A stretch of DNA of 64,000 bases, from contig NZ_JARGZA010000004.1 of assembly GCF_030973515.1 (NCBI RefSeq), forward strand, positions 124,001 to 188,000, given 5' to 3'. The notes beneath the pieces were generated by a model, which was not told the origin of the DNA, did not search any database, and saw only the letters and a list, made by a program, of their open reading frames with translations. Source of the stretch: Jannaschia maritima (GTDB lineage: Bacteria > Pseudomonadota > Alphaproteobacteria > Rhodobacterales > Rhodobacteraceae). How positions within the stretch are numbered: the first letter of the stretch is position 1; each line of letters begins with the position of its first letter. Positions 47,338-58,838 of this stretch are shown piece after piece. The position numbers and the translations under genes were made by a program.

Positions 47338-48087
47338 TCACTCGCGGTTGCCGAACAGCGACAGCAGCATCATGAACATGTTGATGAAGTTCAGGTACAG
47401 GCTCAGCGCGCCCATGATGGCGGCCTTGCCCAGCCATTCCCCGTCGCCGTGGGCCGCGTGGGCCACGTACTCGGTCTTGATGCGCTGCGTATCGTAGGCG
47501 GTCAGGCCCGCGAAGATCAGCACGCCGATCGCGGACACCGCGAAGGCCAGCGCGGAGGACGCCAGGAAGATGTTGACCACCGACGCCACGATCAGGCCGA
47601 TCACGCCCATGATCAGGAACGTGCCCCAGCCGCTGATATCCTTCTTCGTGGTATAGCCCCAGAGCGACAGGGCCGCGAAGGCGATGGCGGTGACCAGGAA
47701 CACCTGCGCGATGCTCTCGCCCGTGAAGACCAGGAAGATCGAGCTGATCGACACGCCCATCACGGCGGCGAACACGTAGAACAGCAACTGCGCCGCCGCG
47801 GCGGACAGCTTGTTGATGCCCATGGACAGGCCGAACACGAAGATCAGCGGCGCGAACATCACCACCCACCGCAGGGGCGAGGTGTAGAGCGCGGCGCCCA
47901 GCGCCGTCAGTTGCCCGTCCACGACCGCCATGCCGGAGATGGCCCAGGCGGCGGCGAAGGTGATCAGCATGCCCACGGCCATCGTGCCGTAGACCTTGTT
48001 CATATGGGCGCGGAGGCCCTGATCGATCTCCGCGGCGCGGGCACCGGATACGCCGGGACCGGTGCGGAGGGTGTCGAATTGAGCCAT
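47338..48087 (-). CDS. Bax inhibitor-1/YccA-family membrane protein (249 aa)
   Basis: Seven-helix inner-membrane protein of the BI-1/YbhL/YccA family ('NKVYGTMAVGMLITFAAAWAISG' at the start; 'TAYDTQRIKTEYVAHAAHGDGEWLGKAAIMGALSLYLNFINMFMMLL' at the end with the conserved Asp pair). Bacterial members include calcium-leak channels and an FtsH-interacting protein. ATG 48087 has GGAGGAG upstream. It ends in an intrinsic terminator and diverges from the LysR gene. Confidence 0.9.
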   Translation of the reverse strand: MAQFDTLRTGPGVSGARAAEIDQGLRAHMNKVYGTMAVGMLITFAAAWAISGMAVVDGQLTALGAALYTSPLRWVVMFAPLIFVFGLSMGINKLSAAAAQLLFYVFAAVMGVSISSIFLVFTGESIAQVFLVTAIAFAALSLWGYTTKKDISGWGTFLIMGVIGLIVASVVNIFLASSALAFAVSAIGVLIFAGLTAYDTQRIKTEYVAHAAHGDGEWLGKAAIMGALSLYLNFINMFMMLLSLFGNRE

Positions 48088-48252
48088 GGAACTCCTCCAG
48101 GGGGTGAATGGATGCGGGACGCGGGTCCCTCGGGTACGGATATCGGACGGATCCGGGCCGGTTTCAAGATGCAGCGCGGGCGGGAACGGGCCGTTTCGAT
48201 TGATTGTCTCTATCGCCACTGTGGCGTTCTCCGCGTGTGGGTCATCACGTCT

Positions 48253-48271
48253 TCGAATGACGGTCATTCGA
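48253..48271. promoter_or_regulatory. 8-bp inverted repeat TCGAATGA-cgg-TCATTCGA
   Basis: Perfect 8-bp arms with a 3-base spacer, lying in the 244-base divergent gap between the BI-1 gene and a LysR gene, 61 bases before the LysR start. It is a candidate operator. The G+C content falls locally here. Confidence 0.5.
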
Positions 48272-48331
48272 TCATTCCGTTTCACCATGCGCGCCCCACC
48301 CGCTAGGGTCCGGGGGACCGTGCCTCCACCG

Positions 48332-49231
48332 ATGAGTCAAGCCATGCCCCGCAACCTCGACCTGACCGCCCTGCGCGCCTTCGCCACCGTGGCGCAGGCG
48401 GGCGGCGTGACGCGTGCCGCGGCGCTGCTGCACCTGACGCAGTCCGCCGTGTCCATGCAGTTGAAGCGCCTGGAGGAGGCGTTGGACCAGCGCCTGCTGG
48501 AGCGCGACCCCCGCGGCGTCCGCCTGACCCAGCAGGGGGAAGCCGCGCTGGTCCTGGCCCGGCGGATGCTGGCGCTGAACGACGAGATGATCGAGCGGAT
48601 GCGCCAGCAGGAGCCGGAGGGCGAGATCCGGCTGGGCGTGCCCCACGACATCGTGCCGCATGCCGTGCCCGCCATCCTGCGCGCCTTCGCCGCCGAGTAC
48701 CCCCGCATCCGTCTGACCCTGACCTCGTCGGTGACGATGAAGCTGCACGACATGTTCGTCCGCGGCGAATGCGACGTCATCCTGGGCACCGAGACGCGAG
48801 CCGGCCCCGGCGGCGAGGAGGTCGTCCGCCTGCCCCTGGTCTGGGTCGGCGCGGTGGACGGCGTCGCGTTCGCCCAGCGGCCCCTGCGCCTGGCCTTCGA
48901 GGAGGCCTGCCTGTTCCGCAGCGCGGCGCAGGCCGCCCTGGAGGATGCCGGTATACCCTGGGAGGTTGCAATCACGGCCTGCAACTCGCGCGCCATCGAC
49001 GCCAGCGTCAGCGCGGACCTGGCCTGCCACATCCTGCTAGCCGGGTTCGACACCGGGGAGCTGCGTCCCGTGCCCGCGGGCGCGCTGCCCGACGTGGGCG
49101 ACGTGGCGATCACGCTCTATTGGACGTCCACGGGGGCGGACGCGCCTCGGGACAGGTTGCTGGAGATCATCCGCGACGTCTATCGCGCGTCCGCGCGGCG
49201 GGGCGAGGCGCCGCTGTCGTCGGTCGCCTGA
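48332..49231 (+). CDS. LysR-family transcriptional regulator (299 aa)
   Basis: HTH at residues ~9-65 ('LDLTALRAFATVAQAGGVTRAAALLHLTQSAVSMQLKRLEEAL') and substrate domain from ~95 ('EGEIRLGVPHDIVPHAVPAILRAFAAEYPRIRLTLTSS'). Cysteines at 'GECDVIL', 'EEACLFR', 'TACNSR' and 'LACHILL' are numerous for LysR and could sense redox. The likely target is its own or the divergent BI-1 promoter via the repeat at 48253. Confidence 0.88.
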   Translation: MSQAMPRNLDLTALRAFATVAQAGGVTRAAALLHLTQSAVSMQLKRLEEALDQRLLERDPRGVRLTQQGEAALVLARRMLALNDEMIERMRQQEPEGEIRLGVPHDIVPHAVPAILRAFAAEYPRIRLTLTSSVTMKLHDMFVRGECDVILGTETRAGPGGEEVVRLPLVWVGAVDGVAFAQRPLRLAFEEACLFRSAAQAALEDAGIPWEVAITACNSRAIDASVSADLACHILLAGFDTGELRPVPAGALPDVGDVAITLYWTSTGADAPRDRLLEIIRDVYRASARRGEAPLSSVA

Positions 49232-49582
49232 TCCGTCGTCCCCCGATCTCGCCCGTCGTGCGCCGGTGCGGCGCGGATCCGGGTCTTCGGCGGCGCGATC
49301 CGGCGGCAGGACGTCGCCGATGCGGGGGCGTCGAGATGCGCCTTCGCACCGTCGACAAGCCCTTCGCGCCACAGGAAAATAGCTTGGAAGGCGTTCGCGG
49401 ACCTCCCCCGATGGGCGGTAAAGGTGGACGCGCCTTTGCATTCGTGGGCGCAGGTTTGCGTTGCCCTGCGGCCACTGCAGCGACTACGTTCCCTCCAGGC
49501 GGGCCGCACACGCATGGCGTGAACATTCCGGTCCAGCGCTGCGTGTTCCCGTAACCGCGCAGCCGCTCGAAAGGAGCGAACC
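49232..49582. other. 351-base intergenic region before HTH gene
   Basis: No coding or RNA gene is recognised. A lower-G+C patch (caggaaaatagcttgg, 49372-49387) and the ribosome site before 49583 suggest promoter and leader sequence. Confidence 0.45.
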
Positions 49583-49942
49583 ATGAAGCATCCCGTGGAC
49601 ATCCACGTGGGCAAACGCGTGAGGCATCGTCGCTGGATGGTGGGCATGACCCAGCAGCAGCTGGCCGAGAAGGTCGGCATCAAGTTCCAGCAGATCCAGA
49701 AGTACGAGACCGGGATGAACCGTGTCTCCGCCTCCCGCCTGTACGAGATCGCGAACACGCTGGGCGTGCCCGTCGGCCACTTCTTCGAAGGGCTGGAGGA
49801 CGGCGTCGCGCAGCACGCGGAACAGGATTTCCTGTCCGACAAGGAAGCGATGGAGCTGATCCGGTCCTATTACGCCATACCGGAGAACCAGCGTCGCCGC
49901 CTGTTCGACCTGGCCCGCGTCCTGAGCGAGAGCGCCGCCTGA
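49583..49942 (+). CDS. Xre-family HTH regulator (119 aa)
   Basis: Cro/C1-type HTH at residues ~8-62 ('VGKRVRHRRWMVGMTQQQLAEKVGIKFQQIQKYETGMNRVSASRLYEIANTLGV') and a C-terminal helical tail ('DKEAMELIRSYYAIPENQRRRLFDLARVLSE') common in alphaproteobacteria. It precedes the HisN-like phosphatase by 68 bases; this order recurs in Rhodobacteraceae. Target unknown. AAAGGAG ribosome site. Confidence 0.88.
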   Translation: MKHPVDIHVGKRVRHRRWMVGMTQQQLAEKVGIKFQQIQKYETGMNRVSASRLYEIANTLGVPVGHFFEGLEDGVAQHAEQDFLSDKEAMELIRSYYAIPENQRRRLFDLARVLSESAA

Positions 49943-50010
49943 GGGTGGCGCCCGCGCCTTGACCTTTCGGTCGGCACCGTTCAGCGGCGTGCCGAACCGG
50001 AGGGGACGGA

Positions 50011-50799
50011 TTGTCCGATCACGTCGATATGTCTACGATCCGAAGGGCGGCACGGGATGCGGCCGATGCGGCCGCGCGGATCACGCTCTCGCAGTTCAGG
50101 ACCGGGCTTTCGGTCGACACGAAGGGCGATGCCTTCGATCCCGTGACGCAGGCGGACCGTCAGGCGGAACACGCCATGCGTCAAGTCCTGTCCGATGCGT
50201 TCCCGAACGATGCGATCCTGGGCGAGGAACACGCCGCCCGCGCCGGGACCAGCGGACGGACCTGGGTCCTGGACCCGATCGACGGGACACGGGGGTTTAT
50301 CAGCGGGACGCCCACATGGGGGACGCTGATCGGACTGCGCGACGGTGACCGCATCGCCTATGGCCTGATCGACCAGCCCTTCACCGGCGAACGGTTCGAG
50401 GGGTGGGCCGGCGGCGCGACCTGGACCCGCGGCGCGGACGTCCGGCCCCTGCGCACGCGGGGCACGACCGGCCTTGGCGAAGCGACGATCCTGTCCACGT
50501 TCCCGGAGGTCGGCACGCCGAGCGAGCGGGCCGCGTTCGAACGCTTGGCGGGGGCCTGCCGCCTGACGCGGTACGGTCTGGACTGCTATGGCTATGCCCT
50601 CGTGGCGTTGGGCTGCGTGGATCTGGTGGTCGAAGCGGGGCTGCACCCTTATGACGTCGCGGGACCGATCGGGGTGGTCGAGGGGGCGGGCGGCATCGTG
50701 ACCGCCTGGGACGGCGGGCCGGCCCTGGACGGCGGACGCGTGGTGGCCGCCGCGAATGCGGAGATCCACGCCGCGGCGCTGGCGTATCTCGCGGGCTAG
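50011..50799 (+). CDS. hisN: HisN-type inositol/histidinol phosphatase, TTG start
   Basis: Inositol-monophosphatase-family enzyme (262 aa); the alphaproteobacterial group with this context is predicted to be histidinol-phosphatase. Metal motifs are 'GEEHAA' and 'WVLDPIDGTRGF' (DPIDGT), then 'LDCYGYALVALGCVDLVVEAGLHPYDVAGPIGVVEGAGG'. GGAGGGG lies just before TTG 50011, so TTG is the likely start; ATG 50029 is an alternative. Complete. Assignment to histidine synthesis versus other sugar phosphates needs assay. Confidence 0.85.
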   Translation: MSDHVDMSTIRRAARDAADAAARITLSQFRTGLSVDTKGDAFDPVTQADRQAEHAMRQVLSDAFPNDAILGEEHAARAGTSGRTWVLDPIDGTRGFISGTPTWGTLIGLRDGDRIAYGLIDQPFTGERFEGWAGGATWTRGADVRPLRTRGTTGLGEATILSTFPEVGTPSERAAFERLAGACRLTRYGLDCYGYALVALGCVDLVVEAGLHPYDVAGPIGVVEGAGGIVTAWDGGPALDGGRVVAAANAEIHAAALAYLAG

Positions 50800-50808
50800 C
50801 CGGCCCCC

Positions 50809-51411
50809 TCAGTCGCCGCCGCGCGGTTCGCGATCGCCGATCGCTTCGCGGAAGTGGCGGCGGCACAGGCTGACGTACCGGTCGTCGCCGCCCACCTCCA
50901 CCTGCGGGCCTTCGGTCACGGCGCGACCGTCGGCATCGCGGCGCACGACCATCGTGGCGTTGCGCCCGCAATGGCAGACGGTTCGAACCTCCCGCAACAC
51001 GTCGGCCAGGGCCAGGAGCGCGGCAGAGCCGGGGAACAACTCGCCCCGGAAGTCCACGCGCAGACCATAGGCCATGACCGGCACTGCCAGGTCGTCCACG
51101 ATGCGGGCGAGTTGCCAGACCTGATCGCGCGACAGCCATTGGGCTTCGTCCACGAGGAGGCAGTCGCAGGGGTGGCCGTCCCTGTGCCGCTGCATCGCAG
51201 CGAACAAATCTGTGTCCGGGCCATAGGTTTCGGCGGGCGCTTCGATCCCGATGCGGCTGGCGATGGTGCCGATGCGGCCCGCGCGGTCGTCGAACGCGGC
51301 GGTCATCAGGTGGGCGTGCATCCCCCTTTCGCGGTAGTTGTAGGCGGCCTGCAGGAGCAGCGTGCTCTTGCCCGCGTTCATCGTGGAGTAGTGGAAGAAC
51401 AGCTTCGCCAT
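50809..51411 (-). CDS. tdk: thymidine kinase
   Basis: Type II thymidine kinase (200 aa) phosphorylating salvaged thymidine. The P-loop is 'FHYSTMNAGKSTLLLQAA', 'CLLVDEAQWLS' gives the Mg site, 'YGLRVDFRGELFPGS' is the lasso region, and two pairs of zinc cysteines follow ('VCHCGRNAT' and 'SLCRRHF'). It converges on hisN with a 9-base gap and lies 35 bases downstream of the ketoacyl synthase gene. Confidence 0.94.
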   Translation of the reverse strand: MAKLFFHYSTMNAGKSTLLLQAAYNYRERGMHAHLMTAAFDDRAGRIGTIASRIGIEAPAETYGPDTDLFAAMQRHRDGHPCDCLLVDEAQWLSRDQVWQLARIVDDLAVPVMAYGLRVDFRGELFPGSAALLALADVLREVRTVCHCGRNATMVVRRDADGRAVTEGPQVEVGGDDRYVSLCRRHFREAIGDREPRGGD

Positions 51412-51446
51412 GGTCCGTCACCCCGAGCGCGGGTGGAAATCAAGCA

Positions 51447-52544
51447 CTATCGCTTCGTCAGGAGGACGGAGCCCACGGAATAGCCCGCCCCGAACGAGCA
51501 GATCAGGCCCCTGTCCCCCGCCGCCAGGTCGTCCGAATGCTTGGCGAAGGCGATGATGGATCCGGCCGACGATGTGTTGGCGTAGTCCTGCAGGATGTTG
51601 GGCTGCTCGTGCGGTTCGGGGATGCGCCCCAGGACCTTGCGGCCGATGTAGTCGTTCATCGCCTTGTTGGCCTGGTGCAGCCAGAGCCGCTTGAGGTCCG
51701 CGGCCCGCACGCCCGCATCGGCCAGGTGGTCGGCGATGTGGGTCGACACCAGGGGCAGCACCTCCTTGAAGACCTTGCGGCCTTCCTGGACGAACTGCAT
51801 GTCGCGGCGGTCGTCCATGGCGTCGCGCGTGCGGCGCAGGAAGCCGTCGTTGTTGCGGATGTTGTTGGAGAACTGCGTGGCCAGGCGGGTGGATTCCACC
51901 GTGAATCCGGGGGCTTGCGCGAGGTCGGCGCGTTCCAGCACCACCGCCGTCGCGACGTCGCCGAAGATGAAGTGGCAGTCCCGGTCGCGCCATTCGAGAT
52001 GGCCCGAACAGATCTCCGGGTTGACCACGATCGCCCGATCGATCGAGCCCGCGCGGATCATGTCGGCGGCGGTCTGGATGCCGAAGGTAGCGGAGCTGCA
52101 CGCGACGTTCATGTCGAACGCAAACCCTTGGGATCCCAGCAGATCCTGTATCTCGACCGCGATGGCGGGATAGGCGCGTTCGTGGTTGGACGCGGCGCAC
52201 AGGACCGCGTCGACCTGCCCCGCCCCGATGCCCGCCCGGGACAGGGCCCGGTCGCAGGCGTCCACGCCCATCTGGGCCATCAGCGAGGGGGCGTCGTCGG
52301 GCCGCTCGGGCAGGCGCGGGAACATGCGGTCGGGATCCAGGATCCCATCCTTGTCCATCACGTAGCGGTTCCCTATCCCACTGGCGGACATGATGAATTC
52401 GGCGGAGGAATGGGGCACCGGCGGGTCCGCGCCTTCCGCGTTGCGGCGGTCGGCATAGGCGTTGAACGCGGCCACCAGCTCGTCGTTCGTGATCGTGTGG
52501 GGCGGGGTGAAGACGCCCGATCCCGTGATGGCGACGTCGTGCAT
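51447..52544 (-). CDS. beta-ketoacyl-ACP synthase III-like enzyme (365 aa)
   Basis: Thiolase-fold KASIII with intact triad: Cys149 in 'DMNVACSSATFG', His290 in 'LWLHQANKAMN' and Asn323 in 'DYANTSSAGS'. It is longer than housekeeping FabH (about 320 aa) and carries 'ASGIGNRYVMDKDGILDP' and 'TQFSNNIRNNDGF', features of the second FabH group known from Pseudomonas that accepts medium-chain acyl-CoA and diverts beta-oxidation products into fatty-acid synthesis. A primary FabH is presumably elsewhere. Confidence 0.88.
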   Translation of the reverse strand: MHDVAITGSGVFTPPHTITNDELVAAFNAYADRRNAEGADPPVPHSSAEFIMSASGIGNRYVMDKDGILDPDRMFPRLPERPDDAPSLMAQMGVDACDRALSRAGIGAGQVDAVLCAASNHERAYPAIAVEIQDLLGSQGFAFDMNVACSSATFGIQTAADMIRAGSIDRAIVVNPEICSGHLEWRDRDCHFIFGDVATAVVLERADLAQAPGFTVESTRLATQFSNNIRNNDGFLRRTRDAMDDRRDMQFVQEGRKVFKEVLPLVSTHIADHLADAGVRAADLKRLWLHQANKAMNDYIGRKVLGRIPEPHEQPNILQDYANTSSAGSIIAFAKHSDDLAAGDRGLICSFGAGYSVGSVLLTKR

Positions 52545-52614
52545 GGCGGCCCCCGTGATGCGGTCCGGACGGGATGGCGCGCGGGGGGGCGCGGGTCAAG
52601 GGCGGCGGGTCGGA

Positions 52615-52658
52615 CCGGTGTCTGCACCGCGTCTGCGCGGCGTCTGCCCTGCGTCTGC
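52615..52658 (-). repeat. 11-bp-period GCAGAC repeat block, locus 2
   Basis: Four perfect GCAGAC hexamers on the minus strand (GTCTGC at 52620, 52631, 52642 and 52653 on plus), exactly 11 bases apart. Units in order are GCAGACGCAGG, GCAGACGCCGC, GCAGACGCGGT and GCAGACACCGG. First and last units match those of locus 1. It lies between the divergent KASIII and BrnA-like genes, 71 bases from the KASIII start. Confidence 0.8.
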
Positions 52659-52744
52659 CCCGCGACCGTGCGGTCGGACCGATGCGCCCACGATCCGTTA
52701 ACCGCTCCACCGGAGGGTGCCGCCCGAAAAGGATGGAGCCCGCG

Positions 52745-53296
52745 ATGGATCAGATACGCAGGAAGCCCGGCACGCGGCAGCGCGAGCACCGGGAGGAGTA
52801 CGCCGCCCTCGTGGCCGCCTTCGACGCGGACATGGTGGTCCATGCGGCGGAGCAGGGCGAGGTCCCAGACGAATGGGAGGGGATCTGGCGCGACCGAACC
52901 AAGCGCACCGTCAAGATGACGATCCGCGTGGACGAGGACGTCGCCAAGTTCTTTCAGTCGATGGGCCCCGGCTATGGCCCCCGGATGAACCGGGTCCTGC
53001 GGGCATTCGTGCTGTCACGGCTGGGCGGGTTCCTGCATGGCGGCGCGATGCCCGAGAAGTTCAGGAAGGACTGGATGACGTGGCATCACGGGGGCGACGG
53101 CGACATCGTGATGTCGCGTGAGTTGGTGAGCGAGATGAACAAGGTGATCGAACTTCAGGGGCGGTTGGTGACGGAGATGGCGCGGAAGGAGGAGCGGTTA
53201 CGGGAGAGGTTGGAGGCGAGCGGGATTCAGCCTTCCGCGGAGGGACATGAGCGCGTGAACAACCTCGACCATCATCAGTCTGAGAACGCCGGTTGA
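52745..53296 (+). CDS. BrnA-like RHH protein without adjacent toxin (183 aa)
   Basis: The middle segment (residues ~55-105, 'KRTVKMTIRVDEDVAKFFQSMGPGYGPRMNRVLRAFVLSRLGG') is the ribbon-helix-helix core of the BrnA antitoxin family. No BrnT toxin lies next to it. The protein is longer than classical BrnA, with an extra C-terminal coiled-coil-like part ('ELVSEMNKVIELQGRLVTEMARKEERLRERLEASG'). A TTAACC half-site lies 48 bases upstream. It is either an orphan antitoxin or a regulator recruited from one. Confidence 0.75.
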   Translation: MDQIRRKPGTRQREHREEYAALVAAFDADMVVHAAEQGEVPDEWEGIWRDRTKRTVKMTIRVDEDVAKFFQSMGPGYGPRMNRVLRAFVLSRLGGFLHGGAMPEKFRKDWMTWHHGGDGDIVMSRELVSEMNKVIELQGRLVTEMARKEERLRERLEASGIQPSAEGHERVNNLDHHQSENAG

Positions 53297-53299
53297 AAC

Positions 53300-53707
53300 T
53301 CAGATTTGCTTGAAACGCGCTTTCGGCCCCAACGTCGCCGGCAACATCAGCAAGCCACCCGCGCGGGTCTGACGCTCGATCAGGATCGCCTCCCAGTGCC
53401 ACAGCATGGCGGCTGCCTGCTTGATGGGAGGTAGCCGCTCAATGGAAGGGGGCATGAAGAGGCCTAGAACCCCGCTAGCCAACAGGGCTTAACGCTCCGC
53501 CTTCCTACGGGTCTGCCTTCGATCAATCGTTACGAGAACATGGCGGCCCGCTGGGATCATACGGGCGAACAGATCGATATCCGAGATGTCGCTCGGATAT
53601 CGGTCGCACAGGGCTACGGCCTCGTTGCCGACGTTGGCAAGGTGCGGATGAAGACTACGCGGCACCAGTGGCGACACGTTGTGGTCGAAGACGACCGTTA
53701 TCGTCAC
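53300..53707 (-). pseudogene. VapC45/DUF5615-type PIN-like toxin with in-frame TAA
   Basis: The gene starts GTG 53707 (overlapping the antitoxin stop by four bases). 'VVFDHNVSPLVPRSL', 'RYPSDISDIDLFARMIPAGRHVLVTIDRRQTRRKAER' match the PIN-like DUF5615 family, then a TAA occurs at 53489-53491. The same frame stays open for 62 more codons ('ALLASGVLGLFMPPSIERL' to 'GPKARFKQI', stop 53300), which supply the missing C-terminal half. One nonsense codon therefore splits an otherwise intact 136-codon gene. The acidic residues Asp8 and Asp in VTID are on the N-terminal part. Probably an inactivated toxin. Confidence 0.7.
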
Positions 53708-54363
53708 GCCGCGAGCGCCTCCTCGTAGGCTATGGCAGCACGGACATCTGCGACGGGGACCTCGTAGTATCGTGCCGTCCTCTCCACTCCATGCAGATCG
53801 ACGGCGCGTACAAGGGTTTCCGTAGGAACGCCCGTCGCATCGATCACGGATCGTCCGAAGGCGCGGTTTGGGTCAAGAACGACCCGTTCATGATGCTCAG
53901 GCCGCCAACGGCGCGCCCTTCCTTCTTCGTACTCCAGATCGACCAGGGTTGGTGCAACGATCTCCGCAAAGACCCGCTGAGCCGGATTCTTATGCGAAAG
54001 GCTATAGATCGCCTTTTCACCCACGAGAATGAATATGTCCCGGCCATCCGTCTTGAACCGGCTCGATGCAAACGGGCGTTCCTGACCGAACCGATCCCGG
54101 GCCAATCCCATTGCGTGTCGGATGGCTTGAAGCGGTATACCGGCTTTGCGCAATGCATTGACGACGCGGGCTTCCACGAGATCCGCGAAGCTCAGCTCGC
54201 TTGTGTCATACACACGATAGCGAGCTCCGAAGAGGGGTTCCACCTTCCTCGTGCCCCTCGTCCAGCGGCGCAGCTTGGCTTGCGACGTGCCGATCAACGT
54301 GGCCGCACGAGCGATGGGATAGACCCCCTGGCCGATTATCGAAGGCGCAACGCCGTCAGTCAT
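53704..54363 (-). CDS. VapB45-like DUF433 antitoxin/regulator (219 aa)
   Basis: The N-terminal MerR-like HTH ('QGVYPIARAATLIGTSQAKLRRWTRG', residues ~10-38) is followed by a middle region and a C-terminal DUF433 domain ('NRAFGRSVIDATGVPTETLVRAVDLHGVERTARYYEVPVADVRAAIAYEEAL'). This is the domain order of M. tuberculosis VapB45, which pairs with a PIN-like toxin. It overlaps the toxin gene by four bases and likely represses the operon. The locus has lower G+C than its surroundings, a sign of acquisition. Confidence 0.78.
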   Translation of the reverse strand: MTDGVAPSIIGQGVYPIARAATLIGTSQAKLRRWTRGTRKVEPLFGARYRVYDTSELSFADLVEARVVNALRKAGIPLQAIRHAMGLARDRFGQERPFASSRFKTDGRDIFILVGEKAIYSLSHKNPAQRVFAEIVAPTLVDLEYEEGRARRWRPEHHERVVLDPNRAFGRSVIDATGVPTETLVRAVDLHGVERTARYYEVPVADVRAAIAYEEALAA

Positions 54364-54437
54364 ACGCCGAAACTAGTCCAACCCCATGCGATTTGCGACC
54401 CCTCCCTCCGAATGTCGAGGGTGCGAAGTCGCCCCCC

Positions 54438-57830
<3,393 letters not shown>

Positions 57831-58064
57831 TGGCCCGTCCCCGTTCGCAGGATGCCGGCGCAGCCGCCATCGCGACCGGAGGACCGGCAAATCGTCGCGC
57901 TTATAGGCGGGGGGCGGGGGGGCGCAAGCGGCGGTGGCGCCAGTCCGGGGCCTGAGATCGGGCGGCGAGATCGGTGCAAACGAAATCAGGGGGTTGCCTT
58001 GAAGCGGGAAACCGGTGCTACATCTTGCGGTTGCATGCGTGCGCCGAAGGGGAGGGACGACGCC

Positions 58065-58766
58065 TTGGCCGAACCGACCGCCCTGTTCCTGGGATCCCTC
58101 GCCGCGTTGGCCGAAACGGGCGATTTGGAGCGACGCGCCCACAACCGCGCCTTCGCCGATTTCGATCTGGAGTGGATCTGGGACCCCGACGCGTTCGTCC
58201 ACCTGTCGCGGGGCCCCACCGGTCCGCGCCGGATCGCGCATTATGCGCTGGATGCGGGCTGTCGGGTCGACGCGCGCGCGGTCCATGCGGCGGCGATGGG
58301 GCATCTGGCCGATCTGGTCGGACGGCAGGGCCTGGCCCCGCGGCCCGGCGTGCTGGACACGGTGCGCGCCGCGAAGGACCGGGGCCTGGCCGTGGTGCTG
58401 GCCACCACCGCGGAGCCGGACAAGGTGGACGTCGTCCTGGACGCGCTGGACCGCGTGATCGACCCGGAGGCGTTCGCCTGGATCGGCGACGCCACGCGCG
58501 CGGCGCGGCCCAAGCCGATGCCCGACATCTATTTCGCGGCGATGGGGCGGCTGGACCTGGCCCCCCATCAGGTCCTGGCCGTCGAGACCAGCCCGGAGGA
58601 CGCCGCCGCAGCCCTGGACGCGGGTTGCGCGGTGCTGGCCTTTCCCGACGCGGTCCACGTGGAGCGGGACTTCCAGGCCGGCGTGTTGACGACCGACCGC
58701 CTGCGGCCCTGCCTGCTGGAGATGGGGGTCGAGCGATCGGTCCGCGCCCGCACGGCCGCGGAGTGA
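58065..58766 (+). CDS. degenerate HAD-like protein lacking the nucleophile (233 aa)
   Basis: The body matches CbbY/phosphoglucomutase-type HAD proteins ('[23 protein letters not shown]', '[20 protein letters not shown]', '[18 protein letters not shown]'). Motif I, normally FDVDGTLAET, reads '[11 protein letters not shown]', so the catalytic Asp pair is gone. The remainder is intact and not frameshifted. TTG 58065 has GGAGGG 8 bases upstream; ATG 58035 is the alternative. A non-catalytic binding or regulatory role is possible. Divergent from carB. Confidence 0.7.
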   Translation: MAEPTALFLGSLAALAETGDLERRAHNRAFADFDLEWIWDPDAFVHLSRGPTGPRRIAHYALDAGCRVDARAVHAAAMGHLADLVGRQGLAPRPGVLDTVRAAKDRGLAVVLATTAEPDKVDVVLDALDRVIDPEAFAWIGDATRAARPKPMPDIYFAAMGRLDLAPHQVLAVETSPEDAAAALDAGCAVLAFPDAVHVERDFQAGVLTTDRLRPCLLEMGVERSVRARTAAE

Positions 58767-58838
58767 CCCGCCGCGCCGGTTGACAGCCCCGCCCGTCCCG
58801 TGTCGAAGGGCGCGCGCCATCGGACAGGGGTTATCGTC

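Noticed and set aside
49232-49582. Possible 6S, SRP or tmRNA gene in the gap before the HTH gene
   Set aside because: No conserved core motif of those RNAs (for example GGTCCGGAAGG of SRP RNA or the tmRNA ANDxLA frame) was seen.
53300-53482. Independent 60-residue ORF after the toxin fragment
   Set aside because: It is in the same frame as the toxin fragment directly after the TAA and continues the DUF5615-type sequence, so it is the 3' half of a broken gene.
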